DNA from: Homarus americanus
Taxonomy: Eukaryota > Arthropoda > Malacostraca > Decapoda > Nephropidae
NCBI RefSeq assembly: GCF_018991925.1
Contig: NW_024753828.1
Location: forward strand, 5,794,339-5,858,338
Direction of reading: 5' to 3'
Length of the DNA stretch: 64,000 nt
Notes under the pieces: model-generated
Seen by the model: only the letters and a program-made list of their open reading frames with translations
What the model was told of the DNA's origin: nothing
Databases searched by the model: none
In this document: piece by piece, positions 47,401 to 60,553 of the stretch
How the letters are laid out: each line of letters begins with the position of its first letter
Position numbering within the stretch: the first letter of the stretch is position 1
Translations under genes and position numbers: made by a program

Positions 47401-48617
47401 AAAAATACAGTACATGTTTATTGCCTTTTTATAATGTATAAACAATTCTTTTTCTATTTATATATACAGTACTGTTTAGAGTTTTCTGAAGGAGGGGGTC
47501 ATATTGTGCTATATTAGTTGCAGTCTTGTAAGTCTGACTTTACAGGTACTGTACAGTATGTGAAATAGGTTTTTACCATAAGCCAATGGTGCATATGGAC
47601 ACACTACTAGTTCTAATTTACACTTGATATCATTTGGGTACTCAATTAATTGTTGAGAATTATTGTAACAGTAAGATAGCTGTGTGTGAAGTGACAGGCA
47701 GGTATCTTTGGGCCTTGTTGTGGAAAAGGAGCACCATAGCACGATACTTCTAGTAAGGCTTTTAGTGACTATGAACAACAGCAAGTGAGGGGGAGACCCT
47801 GTTGGTCTTGATTCAGACCATCATAAACTACAGTGAGAAAAAGATTGCAGTAGCTAATTTTTTCTTTAGGTGCTGTACCATCAGAAGTGAATAAGGGTTT
47901 TCTAACCACAATGCTGTATTAAAGAGAATTTTCTTGATACTGTCCTTTATTAATAAATATATATATTTTGTGCTTCTTTTAATTTATAGGTGAGTAGGAT
48001 TTGTTTTTACAAGTTTAATAGCAGAATCTGTTTTCTGCAGTGCCTGCTTCACTCAAGCTATACTCTGTTGCAAATGATTCTCTGTCACTGTGCTGGTTTT
48101 GATGCTTTATTTATAGTTATACAATATTGTGCTTTTCAGGTGTCATAAAACATCCTAGATACTAAATTAATCAAACAAATGTTCTCATGAGTTGCTACAC
48201 TGAACCACATACCAGAGGCTTTTCCGACTGAACCTAGACATAATATTTCCTTTAGTAATACCTGTACTAACAACTCTCAAGACACCTTGGAGATTTTACA
48301 CACTGCTTTTGAAAGATCAATGAAGGCTTCATGTTGAAAGGTAAGTGTAGAATTCATAAGGCAAGATATGTATATAGATTATTTGTAATGAACATTGAGG
48401 ATTTTTATTACAAGTAGATGATCATGTTGCACTGGATTTAAGTTGCAAGATAAGTGGAAGGTACTCAAAGAGGACCCTCAGGAAGACAATACAGTTAGTG
48501 TTCTCAATCAGAGTGCTGTACCATCCTCATATCTGAGTGTTCTCACTGCCCTAAAAAGAGTGCAGCTCTTCTATCAGTGTAACAACCTACATATGTAGAG
48601 TGCACTGTATAGGCCTT

Positions 48618-48759
<142 letters not shown>

Positions 48760-49690
48760 GGAGCTTTCAAAAATGCATTACCTTGAGCAATTGACAATGA
48801 TATAATGAATGATAATGATTTCATAGAGAACCTCAATCTTAAAAAAACTCTTCTGCTACCCTAGTATACCCTTCTAACTAATTTTTATTAATTATAGTTT
48901 TACAGTTCTCAAGTTTACTGACTTTTTTTAATAATTGAATATAATTTAATTCAACAAATAAGATATTACTGTATTGGTAAATCCACCCCTATACTGTAGT
49001 TTGTCAGCCAAACAGCAGATTAGTAGTTTGACTGGCTTATTGTAAATACTTTTGTGTGATGAATAAGGGTACAGTATTTATATTTACTGCTTACTCTACT
49101 TCAAAGAAAACCCTCATTTTTTGCATATGGTTAAGTAGAAGGCTCAAGGGTGTTACAGCGTTCAATAAACAAATGGGACAGTAACTCTTAGACATTAACT
49201 GGGTTGAGATAATAATTTTACCGACATGAATACTGTAAATATATTTTGTTCTAGGAGCAATTTAAACTGGGCCAGACATCAGCCGAGTCTTATTTTCCCT
49301 AACAATTGGTTTAAAGCAAAACCCCGGAACAGTGTTTTTATTGGGGTACTACTGTACTCACTCATGTCAGGGGATAATATCAATCAATCCATCATCATAA
49401 AAGTTGACTAAGATTTAAAAGCTAATACTGTAATGAATAAATATTTTGAGAAAAAAATAATATCTAGGAAGATAATAATCAAAAGTGTGTCTAGTGAAGT
49501 GTAATTACCGGGTAACTTTTCTAAGAGTCATTGTAAACATGTTATTACTGTGCTGGTATATTATTTGTTTGTACTTTGTTGATGTAAAACTATTGTTTCT
49601 AATACTGTGCATGGAATCAAAGTGTATTCCAGTACTGTATCTGGAATTATTTATCACAGACATTTATGAAAAATTCTGTACAGTACTACA

Positions 49691-49870
49691 ATGGGTGTAG
49701 CAGCTGTGTGGATGCAGTGTTAGCCTCATATCCTAAGGGTTGCTGGTTCAATCCTGGGGTACTCCCAGACCACCCACCACCCTATAAATGAGTACTATTC
49801 TGTACTTCATGGTTGGGGGAGTGGAAGTACTGTACAGTATCCACATTGCCCCTGACAAGTCATCAGGCCT
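49691..49870 (+). mobile_element. tRNA-derived SINE
   Basis: A-box-like TGTGGATGCAGTGTTAGC and B-box-like GGTTCAATCCT (49745-49755) at tRNA-like spacing, followed by a non-tRNA body with ACCACCCACCACC. The stems do not close as a functional tRNA would. Confidence 0.5.
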
Positions 49871-51394
49871 ATGGAACTCTTGTCATGCACTTTATATAAC
49901 GAAATGTTTGTTTTTATTATAAACAAGTCAAGAAAGTAATTTAAGATTGTTTAAAACCAATTTTCTTGTTTAATTTTGAAGCAGGAGTTTGGAAAGGAAT
50001 GTTGTACTGTACTAGAAGGCAGGGGGATTTGATGTCTTGCCACAGCAGGGATTTAGGTGACAAGTGTAAAGAAAAAAACATTTTGAGATCCGGAAATACT
50101 ATACAGGTAAACTCAGTAAACTCTAAAACATGTTTTTTAATAACTTGAGAATTAGGTGACCCAGCTTTAATAAGATCAGTAGCTACTTAGCTGCCAGTTT
50201 CTTACAGGAAAAGGTTGCTTCCCCAAATGTTCCCTTTCCAATTATCAGCAGTACAATACCAAGGTGTACTGAATCTCTCAATATTTGTCTAGTTTATCAC
50301 AGTTTCTTGTTCTCTGTTCAGTATTTTAATATTGACTTTTAGATCTACATTACTATTTATAAATGTATTCGCTTTATAGAGACATTGTATATCACATGTG
50401 CCTCTATAACTCTGTTCTTTACTATACTATTCTACATTCCTTCAATTGTTTCCTCGTGTCACATATGTTGACAAGGTGACTTGGTCGAGATGATTTACCG
50501 TAAGTAGTGTATTCTTCAGAAAATTTTGTTCCTGCATGTAGCTGAATTTATTAGCCTAACCTAACTAAATTTCAGCACATACAGTACTTACAAACTACAG
50601 TAAGTTGTTTCCCCATGACTGATTTTTCTACCATGTACAGTAGTTTTTTTTTTTATAGTGTGGTACTGTATGTTGATATTCCAGTTTTCTTATGGAAATT
50701 ACAATATCACATGAGGTCATTCATTCTTTAAATGCTCTAAGTATATGATAATCAACAAAGGACAATGGAGGTGTTTACCAAGATCTTTTAGATACAGTAC
50801 AATATAGTGTAATTGTATACAGAAGACAGTCTGTAACTTGTCTTGCACATACTGCATATAAATTAATATAAGTTACTAATACAGTCTGTTCTGGGATGTT
50901 ATGGCTCATATAAGAGGAAAATATGATAAAGAGATGTGTGTAAGCATTATAGAGCGTATCATAAGAATGCTTTAGAGCATCTTGTGCTGTAAGACCCAGT
51001 ATGTGCTTGTAGATGTGTGAATGTGTGTGAACTATGTGGCAAATGTTTTATAAAGTGGTGTTCCCTTTAAAGCGGTTTACCGAGTTATTACCAGCTGAGG
51101 GAAGGGGGGGATCTTGCCAGGTTCTATCAATAGGTATATTTGAAGCTCATTTTTTGTGGAATGGCAAGACTAAAGAATTCTTGCTTTTGTGAACCGAGTG
51201 CTTGACTCGCTTAACAGACTTGAGTGAGGTGTCAGAAGCTATTTATAAGGTAGGGCTTGTCTTTTCCTATACTCCTTGCTGAGTTGCTAGGTGAAGTCTG
51301 TGATATGTATCCTTATGTATTAAAGGGTTTTTGTTCAAATAAACTTGCTATTCAACTTTAAGCTCTTGTTTCTTTTCAATAACCAGATGATGAA

Positions 51395-51470
51395 GGTGAA
51401 GGTATCTCACCATCCAGGAGTTGAACCTAAGATCTCAACCATCTTGACTATTACGCTAAAGCCACATAAT
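51395..51470 (-). mobile_element. tRNA-like SINE head
   Basis: The minus strand reads GTGGCTTTAGCGTAATAG (A-box-like) and AGGTTCAACTCCTGG (B-box-like) at tRNA-like spacing. Relic only. Confidence 0.45.
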
Positions 51471-53182
51471 ATCAGTGTTTATCCTTTGTTTCCAGTAAAT
51501 TAATCCCTGTCAGATGGGACTATTGGGTGCTGCATTCAGTAATACAAGTTTGAGGGAGCTAAATCACAAAGTAAATGGTCGTGTTCACTGTTACCTCTCT
51601 GCTTTTAATATGTCTGATTTGATAAAGTGCAGTATTATGCTAAGGCTTTGTCCATTCAGCAGTCCATTACCTTTATAGCCTGTGTCATAACTTGTAAAAT
51701 GATGTAGACAATATAACTGAAATATCTGTATGTATTTAGTGTTATTAAATAAGTGTATAGCAACCATGTTCCTACAGTAAAGAGCAATACTGTAGTCGTA
51801 GATGAAAAATGATGATAATACTGTAGAACATTACCAGTATTTACCCTCTAGGCACACATTACTAAACTTGATGTTTTCCCTTCATCATTGAATTGTTAGG
51901 TTGTGATTTTGTAATACTGTATGTGGAAATCAAGAGCCCGTACTTGCCAACCAATTGCCTGTTCAGTTAAACAGAGTACCGAAGGCTTAGGATACAGTGT
52001 GCTGCATCCACACTGTTTGGAATGGGCAGTCATGTGTATTGTACTCTCTTTCATTTAATTTTGAATGAACATCAGTAAATATGCTGCATGCAATGGTATC
52101 CCCTTTAGCCGAAATAATTGGTTCACAGCTCTTTCAGGCTTGAGAGATTTCAGGGGGTATTTGAGACGAATTTGTCATTCCCAGAAAAAATCCCACATCC
52201 CTGTAATTTTTCCGGGTACCGAGGTAAGTTTTCCGAGTCTAAACTATGCATCTCGCACGGACAGACACAGCTGTACAGTATTTATTTACACAAAAACCAC
52301 TGTACAAGTGCAGCATATTGTAAATAAACAAAATATACTGTACCCCCCAGCAGATGCTGTTGTCTTGAGCTTGTGATATGATGCAGGCAGGTCAAATGAT
52401 GATAAGATGATACAGGATGGCCTAACTTAACCTAACCTTTAGAGTACATTAGTGCCTGGGAGTAGTGCATATTAAATGCTGAGAAAATTCTGACTCGACT
52501 CCCCCTCTCCTTGGCACTCATGGGTGCAGGCATCACCTCACTGGGGTCAGGTTAGGAGTTAAAGTTTGGACACCAGTGTGTGTTGGATTTACATTAGGGA
52601 GTGGAGGATCATACTTGAGTACCGTATTAGTTATTTATTTTATTGAGTCTAGACACTCGGCTGCTTCGACCAGCCTGGTTAAGTGTGTGTGAAATATTTT
52701 TGTTTATTATATTGCCACTGAGGCATTTGTTTTAAAACACATGTCAGAATGGCTTCCCCCACCTGGCATGGGTCATCATCTTGTCAACCCTAGTGGATCT
52801 GTAAACCAAATTTTCCATAAACCTAGAATGACCCTTCCATAAGGTAAACCTGTGCTGTACCCTGTACTGAATCAACAGATGGCATCTCACAAGGGGATGC
52901 ACTCAGCTGCCTTCCACATGATCCTCCACCCATAGTGTTGTTACCTTCTGTAATAACAGAAATGTTTTTGTTGGTTAAGTATCACAGTGCTGACACTTGA
53001 GAGATGATGTAGAGATGAGCGAAATTCCCGCCAGCCCTGAGCGTTTTACCTCCCCTCCTGGACTGCGTGTATTTATATTGAGTTTTATCAGTTCTATAAA
53101 TTATTTGGGATATATCCAGCCATACAAACTGTAGTTCATTACCTATTGTGATATATGTTTGGTTCATGCCCATTCATTACTT

Positions 53183-53275
53183 GCCAACAGTGCGTAACAG
53201 AGATGTGACCGATTGCCCAAGCGGCTAACGAGCCGATCATTTGGTGAAGAGGATAAAAGTAAAAGTAAAAGTATT
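53183..53275 (+). mobile_element. Very short LINE 3' end (copy 3)
   Basis: Matches the 3'UTR of copies 1 and 2 (GTGCGTAACAGAGATGTGAC, GCCCAAGCGGCTAACGAG) and ends in (TAAAAG)n. This fixes the tail as the 3' terminus of the family. Confidence 0.8.
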
Positions 53276-53959
53276 CTATCCACTTCTAACTAAGGTATTG
53301 TACTTTCAGACATGGCACGGCCCAAAGTTTTAAATTACTGAAACATTTGTTAGATTAGGTTTGTTTAAGCTAGGCCTACCGGCTAGGGGTTTGGTTAGGT
53401 TAGATGACAAGTTTTCGTGTCCTCCACCCAAAACCCCAATTTCGCAGGCTCTCCCCCATTACCGTTAGGGGGGGGGGGGGCAATAACGAGCAATTTCCGC
53501 CAAAAACGAAGGTCAGATTCGTTTTTAAAGCACACCAAATTACACTGGAAAAACATTGGTCAACCCCTGGGGACTCATGGCTGACAGTAAAAATTTACCC
53601 AAAATTTCTAGCATCCTCTCTGAAGTGCTAATTCTTTTAAATCATTTGCATGTTGATAGTCTAGATATTTAACATAATTTTAGAGAATAACAGGTCTGCT
53701 TACCGATTGTGAACATATTTAAGTTTGAATAAATGGACAGCTACATGTACATTTTCTTTGAACTAATCAGGTTATCTTGGAGATACTATAGCAGTGGTAA
53801 TTTGACAATTCTTGTGATATATCAACTGCTTCTGACCTAACCTAACCAGTGGAAGATATTATAGAAATTATATTAGATAATGTCATAATCTTGAAACTCA
53901 TTTTATTTTTATAGCTTGTGACTATGGTACATTTTGTAACCGGCCAAGCAGTTGTTCCT

Positions 53960-54021
53960 CCCTGTACACATATTGCCTGACCCTGTACACCTATTGCCTG
54001 ACCCTGTACACCTATTGCCTC
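53960..54021. repeat. 21-bp tandem repeat, three copies
   Basis: CCCTGTACACCTATTGCCTG-type unit at 53960, 53981 and 54002. Confidence 0.85.
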
Positions 54022-54434
54022 TCTGTATGTATGACAACAGGGAACCAGTTCACCATGATAATGAATCCGGACAATAAGAGTTAAAACAATATAAATAAAC
54101 AACAAATATTGAATTCATACAGTAATTACGTTAATTAAGTATTTTATGGGTTAAATAATAAACAAAATAGGATAATATCATGTGAAGCACCTGTGAAAAT
54201 AAGAGATTCTGACAGGTGACGGGTGGAAGGAGACGGCTAGTGGGAGACAGAAGCATCTAACATTTATAGTTGGAAATAAAGACAAATTTACTGGGTATTT
54301 GAGGACGACAGGGAAAATACTAATATCATGTGGTCCCGAGAATAAGAGGCCTTGTGAGACAGAACCACGGAGGACCAGACAAGACAGGGAAGGAGTGCGG
54401 ATTATTTCAGTGTTTGTGTAGAAGGTGATTGAAA

Positions 54435-54474
54435 ATGGAGAGTAAGGATAAAGACCATATTCTCAGTCTAAAAG
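54435..54474 (+). CDS. TRAPPC13: TRAPPC13 exon 1
   Basis: GAAAATGG start context; 13 codons plus one base, then GTATGG. The leader 54200-54434 is purine-rich. Confidence 0.85.
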
Positions 54475-57400
54475 GTATGGTTTGGCTTTAATTTAACCAC
54501 ATGAGAACAATATAACAGGTGAACCAGGAACTATAGAAAAAGGTTAAAATTTCACTTGTTGTCACCCAAAGAATTTTGTGAATTTTATGGTTGCAATCAA
54601 TAGATTTTAGATAATTACACGACACTATGGTCATTTCTGAGAACAATACTACTACCACAAGGAGTTGTTTGATGTTCATTTTATTCCACAGATGGTCTAA
54701 TCACTATAGCATTTTAGGTAATGACTGAGGACGACACTACCACCAAGTTGTATGATTTCGTAAATTTTTTCCACAGATGTTTTTATCATTATAGTACTGA
54801 AAGTATTTTAAAAGAAGTAACATTTACATTTACTAGAACCCAATAGTACCTGACTTAATCAACCAATGAGACTTACCTCACCTGACCTAACATCCTAGAG
54901 GGAGGCTCCACAAAAAACTATCTCCATTGCATTAAGCATCAAATATTGAACAAAGCTAGACCAAAATTGTCCTCCAAACTAGCAGTACTTACAGTATTGT
55001 TAAAATGTTTTGGGGAAATTTGTTTCAGACTTATAGTAATGCACATTACTGTATTGTACTTATTTTATTTGCATGCTGGCTAAAATTTAGACAAAGTCAT
55101 TAAATATTATTATAGTGTAGATGGATTGGGCATACAGTATAGTACTGTACAAATCATCGCGGGCACCTTCGTGCCCAGTGAAAGAACGCTCGTGCTTGGC
55201 TAGCGTACAGCGAATGAGGGTGCGCCAAGTCCGTAAACTTGCATGGCTAATTAGGGTGCGCCAAGTCCATAGACTTGCATCGTTTTCCATCGTAAATAAA
55301 ATGGTTAATTAATGCCTTCCTAAAGAAACCGTCGACATGGGACCAGGTTTGTTCCACTCTACAAATTTTTTTGCTATTTTTCCACCAAGTTTGATGAAAA
55401 ACGATTGTGCCGTTTCGGCTGCCCAGAACAGACAGACAGACACATGCCTAGTCCTATAGTGTATTAGATGGTGGAAGGCTATTTACAGAACTTACTAATA
55501 AATACTGTACTCTATACAGTATTGATTTCTTTATACTGTACTGTACTGCATTGTCTTTATATAGAATATCATTTGCTGGTTTTCTTTTTATGAATTAAAA
55601 ACTTTGAAAGAATTCACAGTACGTACAGGTATTTATGTATCATTATCACAAATAAACTACAGAACTGTGTCTATATACTGTACCTGAACTTTGTTGCTGG
55701 TACCATGCCTGTGTCAAAAGAGTAATTATATTTCTTTAGCTAGATTTAGAATGAAACATGCAGGGATTATAGTGAGATGAACTGTATACTGTATACACTT
55801 ATCAGGTGTCAGAATACAATTTGAGTGTACTGTGTGGTCTTTACTTGCAGTTATGCGGTTGACTCGACCCTCGCTATTTACTGGTCTAGCCATTGGCTGT
55901 GATGCTCGTGATTTGCCAGGTGAATATCTCAATGCAGATATTCGTGCTGACATAGCCATTCCCCAGGGGCTTTCAAACACAGGGGTGGGACACATGCTCC
56001 TGTTGCCCCAGAGCTTTGGGTAAGATATACTGTACTGTACTTATGACAGTTGTTTTATTTTAGGCAATTCATCTTCAGCATATTCCCAGATGTTTTATAT
56101 TCCAGTACAGTATTGTATTATTTGAAGTACTGTAAAATCCTGAACTTCCATAGTACCATTTTACCAGAAATGCTTGTTATATGAAATGTAAGCTATTGGT
56201 AAACTTTGAATTTAGTGTACGTACTTTAGTTTTAAAATTGGCCATAGCTATTTTAAGAAATTCATGTTATGTTTACAGAGTACTATATTGTTTTGTGAGC
56301 AAATATTTAATTCTTTGAAGTAAGAAAATGAGAAGTTTTCTGAATATACAGTATTCTTTGAGATCATTCAGGAAGCAAAATTAGGATGTGTTGTTGCTAC
56401 TTTCCATGAGATCTGTAGTGTTGCAATGGTGACTACAATTTATTTTGCTTCATTGTACAGTGCATGTATACTGTACAGTATTTGTCCATTGTCCATTATT
56501 CATACTTTATCAAGATTAAATACCTGTTTTGAGATTTTTGCAGTGTGAATAAAGTTGAAAAAGATATATTGTACTGTATACGTATACAGTACAGTACTCA
56601 TGTATAAGCTTACTGTATCCCTTGTATAATCCGACCCCTGATTTTTTTTTTTTTTTGGATACAAAGCCTGAATTTTTATATATGTACAGTAGTTCCTCGC
56701 CAACTGCAAGGGTTAGGTTCCTGGAAAACCCTGTAGTTGGTCAATCTGTGTAAAGGCTTATGGAAAATAAGTGGTTAGGTTTCATAGCTGCCGATAATGC
56801 TCATCAAAGTCTAATTAATTTGCCTGTACCTTCACAAAACAATACCTGTATTGTACGTTTCATTAAATTTTAGTTAAATACAAATAAAATAGCATAATAT
56901 AAATTAAATAGTTATATAAATTTAACAGTATAAGGGGCATTTACCTTCCTTGAGACATTGGTGGATGAGGACACTAGCCCTGATTGTAGCCTCACTTTTC
57001 TCACTCGTACGAATCGAGGATTTGTTTGCCCCCATGGCAGGTCCCACTGAAACTATGCTCTCGCCATGCACAAGTCTATCAAACACTTCATTTCTTTCTT
57101 TGCTCTCTTCACTTTCTTCTCACCTTTATCACTAACACTCAATGCACATTTAAGGGCCATAGTTAAAGGCAAAATCAATGTTATTACGGTAGAAAATACG
57201 TAATAAATATCCAGTGCACGGAGCAGTAAAATACCTCTGCATGGTATGAGATGACAACACTGAGAGAGCATGGCATGTGCAGTGGCAGGAAGCTGGACCT
57301 GCGTGGATGAATACTGTACATGGAACACGGAGGGAAAATGACACTGTTCTAAACTGTGGATACTCAAAATTCAATGCCACGGTTTGTGAAATAGATACCC

Positions 57401-60400
57401 AAAATCCGTGGTTGTCGAGGGATTAACTGCACAGTATAATAAGTTGTATGGTTTTGATAGTTATTGAGATACACTGTAGTACATTACTGTCATCCAATTT
57501 TTTTCATTTTCAGAAACATTTACCTGGGCGAGACATTCTCGTGTTGTCTCTGTGTCCACAATGATGGGAGTGATAGTATTCGAGAAGTTTCAATTAAGGT
57601 GATGTATCTCGAGTTCATCTGCCGGAGTACGTGATTATTTTTATGTGTTGACTTATTTATGAGGTGTTCTCAATAAGTGCCAGGTTTCAACTACATTTTC
57701 AGTTTGTTTACTTTGGTGAAAAATGCTAAAAATTCCATTTGACAAATTTATGATCATTATTACAAAAATGGTAAGAGAAGTAGGTAGAATTATTCATTAT
57801 GGCATGATCATTTGTGTTTTCCTAAGATGTTACTGTACTGTGCAGGTATAACTCAATTTATGACAACTATCCAGGATTTTTTTTTACAGTACTGTAGTAC
57901 TGTACATGTATACTGTATAATTTACACCTTCATTTCTATCAACAATTTTTTTTAGTTTTTACAATACTTTTACACAGGTACTGTATTATATTTTTTAAGG
58001 GGGTGAAAAACATGTAGATACTCATTATTTCTAAAGGAAAAGAGTTTTATGTACATGTGTTCCAAGCAGTTTGACTGACTACATTATGTCGGAACAAAAT
58101 TGCTTATAAGCCAACAAAATCTTTTGAATCCAGCTCCAGCAATACGTACGAGATATGGGCTGATGTATCCCACCTGTCTCAAATATCATAGAACAGACTT
58201 GAGTCACATAATGATACACCATATTTCACCAGCAGTAATAATTCAACCTCAGAAATTTTCCAGCTATTCAGTTACGCTACAGACACCATAGAATAAGAAC
58301 AATTATGTGGTGATATGGATAGCAATAGACAGAATTTTGTTGGAAAGTTTTATGATAGAGGAATATGATGATGATAATAATAAAAATAATAGTAATAATA
58401 GCTGGTCTTATGTTCCTTAAAAGTGCCAATTCTTCCAAAGAATTCACTAGTGCTTGAAATACCCTACTACTAAGTCAGGGAGCTGATAATAAAAAAAAAT
58501 CACAAAGGGACAGTTCGTTTATTCTTAAGTTGTAAGAATTCCTAAACCCTGTAATTTTCCATCATTGTACATAAGCTTTCAATAAAGAAAGGTCTTGAGG
58601 TTGTTTTTGAAAGGCCTCCACAGAAGTCAGCTGCTTCATGGATGCAGGCAACTGATGGTACAATCTGGATACTATACAGGAAATCAGTAATGCCTATTTC
58701 TCAGATCACACAAAATTACCCTCTGCAGCATGTTCATGAGTGAGTGATACCCAAGAAACATTTATAGGATCAAGACGACAAAAAGTCTTCTTCAAATCCT
58801 TGGTATAGCGCAGAATGTTCTTACCCCTAAAGGACAAAACAATTAAAGAGTGAGGTTTTTGGTGTAACTCGGTTAGAGTTTAGCTTGAGTACAGTATATA
58901 GATAAACTGTCAGACAGGGAGATGCCAGGAAGATGAACTGTACCAAAATATAGTACTGCTAAGGAAACATGAAGCAACTGAAGCTGCTAAGGTTTTTTTA
59001 TGATTTTATGGCCTTCGATATTATTTTCATTCAAGTTGTAAGGTCAGTTCATTCATTCATTTATTTATTTAAAAAAGTAATAGACCAAGGCTAGTACTGA
59101 AAGGGTTAATGAAGCTGAAATTCAACTGTGTTTAGGAACTGTATTTTAAAGTCAGTGTGTCAGAGGTACACTGGTATGAACCTTGAAGCTGGTTTTCTAT
59201 TGTACTGGATACATATTGGCTATAGACACAGACTCCAGAGTTCAACCCTTTACATTTTGCTTTTGTAAGCTTGTATTGCTGCTTTCCTGGGAGGATCTTT
59301 TTTCAAGGATAATTCTTGTTTGTGTAGTACTTATAAGAGGTTATGAGTTTAGAAATTGCCTAAAATTGGATAAACAGATGGTTGGTTAGTAAGCAGAGTT
59401 GTTTTGATATGCTTACAGTGATGAGCCTATTGCTATGGTCATTTGGAATATTATTTAGAATAAACTTTATCAAGATCTTAAATTGAATGCTTCATTGTAG
59501 ATGGACCATGTAATACAGTATTTAATGCAGGTCAGTCCTATTCTATTATGTTGGTGGCTTCAGATTTTTTGGCTTAAAATTATCTTCTGCTCAGTAAAGG
59601 TGGATGAAGGGGGTACAGAACTTGAATGAGTGAATTACAAAAGGGTTCCATTCTAATTTTTTTGTAATGTAGTGTATATGTTTGTTGACTATTCATGAGA
59701 TAAAAATGTAGTGAAATGAAATTCATGGGCTTATGGAAGATTTATTTCACAGGCTGTCCTGCAGATGAGTAACCAGCGTGTGCCATTATTAGGAGAAGAC
59801 GACAATGAGATGTTACATCAGTTAGAAGGAAATGGAACCATTAATGAGGTCATTCAGCATGAAGTTAAGGACATTGGCACACACATGTTAGTTTATTTTA
59901 TAAGGGATTTTATTAGATGATGAAGTATGATTATTTACATATCTTTCTGCATGAAGGTTTTTACTCTTTCTGATGTTAGAACTGATAAGTGTGGATCCAC
60001 TCTCAGTACTGTACCAGGTAGTAAATATATGAACAAGCAGAAACATTTAGTAGTCATGCTGTCAGATGAATGAAGTCTACTTGAGGCTTATATGTGCAAG
60101 TGACCATGAATCAAGTGTAATATAATAGTTGAGTCAACAAAGAGGAAGATTATGTATGATGGATGAAATTTTCGTAATAATGAAGTGGAAGGCTCAGGTA
60201 GTTAAGAGAGAGAGAGAGAGAGAGAGAAAATATCTACTGAAGTTGTGTTTAGTGGAGATTATCTCTGAATTGTCCTAATATACAGCAGGAGACAGCATAT
60301 TTGAAAAAAGGAGTAATATTCTTTTTACAGTAAAAAATATCTTGTATGTTGAAAAGTGCATGACTACTTTGTAGAGGGATATTTCATTTACCATTGTCTT

Positions 60401-60553
60401 TAAAAAGTTTATTCACTCGTCCATATTTGTTTTAGCCTGGTTTGTGCTGTAAGTTATTTGTCATCTTCTGGAGATCGTCTCAGCTTTCGTAAGTTCTTCA
60501 AGTTCCAAGTTATGAAGCCTCTGGATGTGAAAACCAAGTTTTATAATGCAGAG
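54435..60553 (+). CDS. TRAPPC13: TRAPPC13, 5' part (exons 54435-54474, 55851-56019, 57514-57598, 59753-59886, 60436-60553)
   Basis: Trafficking protein particle complex subunit 13, a TRAPP subunit in Golgi-linked vesicle tethering. Five exons join in frame into 182 residues. The start is [13 protein letters not shown], next [20 protein letters not shown] and [56 protein letters not shown], then [19 protein letters not shown] and [23 protein letters not shown]. Every segment matches human TRAPPC13 in order ([64 protein letters not shown]). That is a little under half of the ~420-residue family length; no exon encoding the following segment was found before the window ends. The first ATG is chosen because it is in frame with the conserved LK/VMRLT junction. 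Confidence 0.95.
55217..55280. repeat. 36-bp tandem duplication
   Basis: GGGTGCGCCAAGTCC(G/A)TA(A/G)ACTTGCAT occurs at 55218 and again at 55254, in TRAPPC13 intron 1. Confidence 0.75.
55382..55446. repeat. Dispersed-element end with (ACAG)n
   Basis: AAGTTTGATGAAAAACGATT, then CCGTTTCGGCTGCCCAGAA and ACAGACAGACAGACAC. It resembles the 'slide' sequences adjoining short tetranucleotide runs in MINIME-like or Helitron-like arthropod repeats. The family is inferred from resemblance only. Confidence 0.4.
55851..56019 (+). CDS. TRAPPC13: TRAPPC13 exon 2
   Basis: Acceptor ttgcag, donor GTAAGA. It encodes [12 protein letters not shown] to LLLPQSFG, with a split Val before and a split Gly after. Confidence 0.94.
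56687..57429. mobile_element. Tigger-like TIR element in TRAPPC13 intron 2
   Basis: Left end CAGTAGTTCCTCGCCAACTG after TA; right end in reverse complement CAGTTAATCCCTCGACAACC. The right flank is CA, presumably a mutated TA. No clear transposase is present. Confidence 0.65.
57514..57598 (+). CDS. TRAPPC13: TRAPPC13 exon 3
   Basis: Acceptor ttttcag, donor [26 protein letters not shown] matches the human exon; phase 0 exit. Confidence 0.93.
58560..58830 (-). pseudogene. Possible retroelement C-terminal relic
   Basis: The minus strand reads [20 protein letters not shown], then [12 protein letters not shown], stops, and [33 protein letters not shown]. The RLYxQLP...SVEAFxxQ order resembles the end of reverse-transcriptase polyproteins (RxWNxLP...SxxxFKxxL). 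Two internal stops. The identity is uncertain. Confidence 0.35.
59753..59886 (+). CDS. TRAPPC13: TRAPPC13 exon 4
   Basis: Acceptor ttcacag, donor GTTAGT. Runs from [12 protein letters not shown] to [12 protein letters not shown], with a split Ile codon at the exit. Confidence 0.92.
60203..60228. repeat. (GA)n microsatellite
   Basis: About 12 AG units in TRAPPC13 intron 4. Confidence 0.9.
60436..60553 (+). CDS. TRAPPC13: TRAPPC13 exon 5
   Basis: Acceptor gttttag, donor [26 protein letters not shown] and [12 protein letters not shown]; phase 0 exit. Confidence 0.94.
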
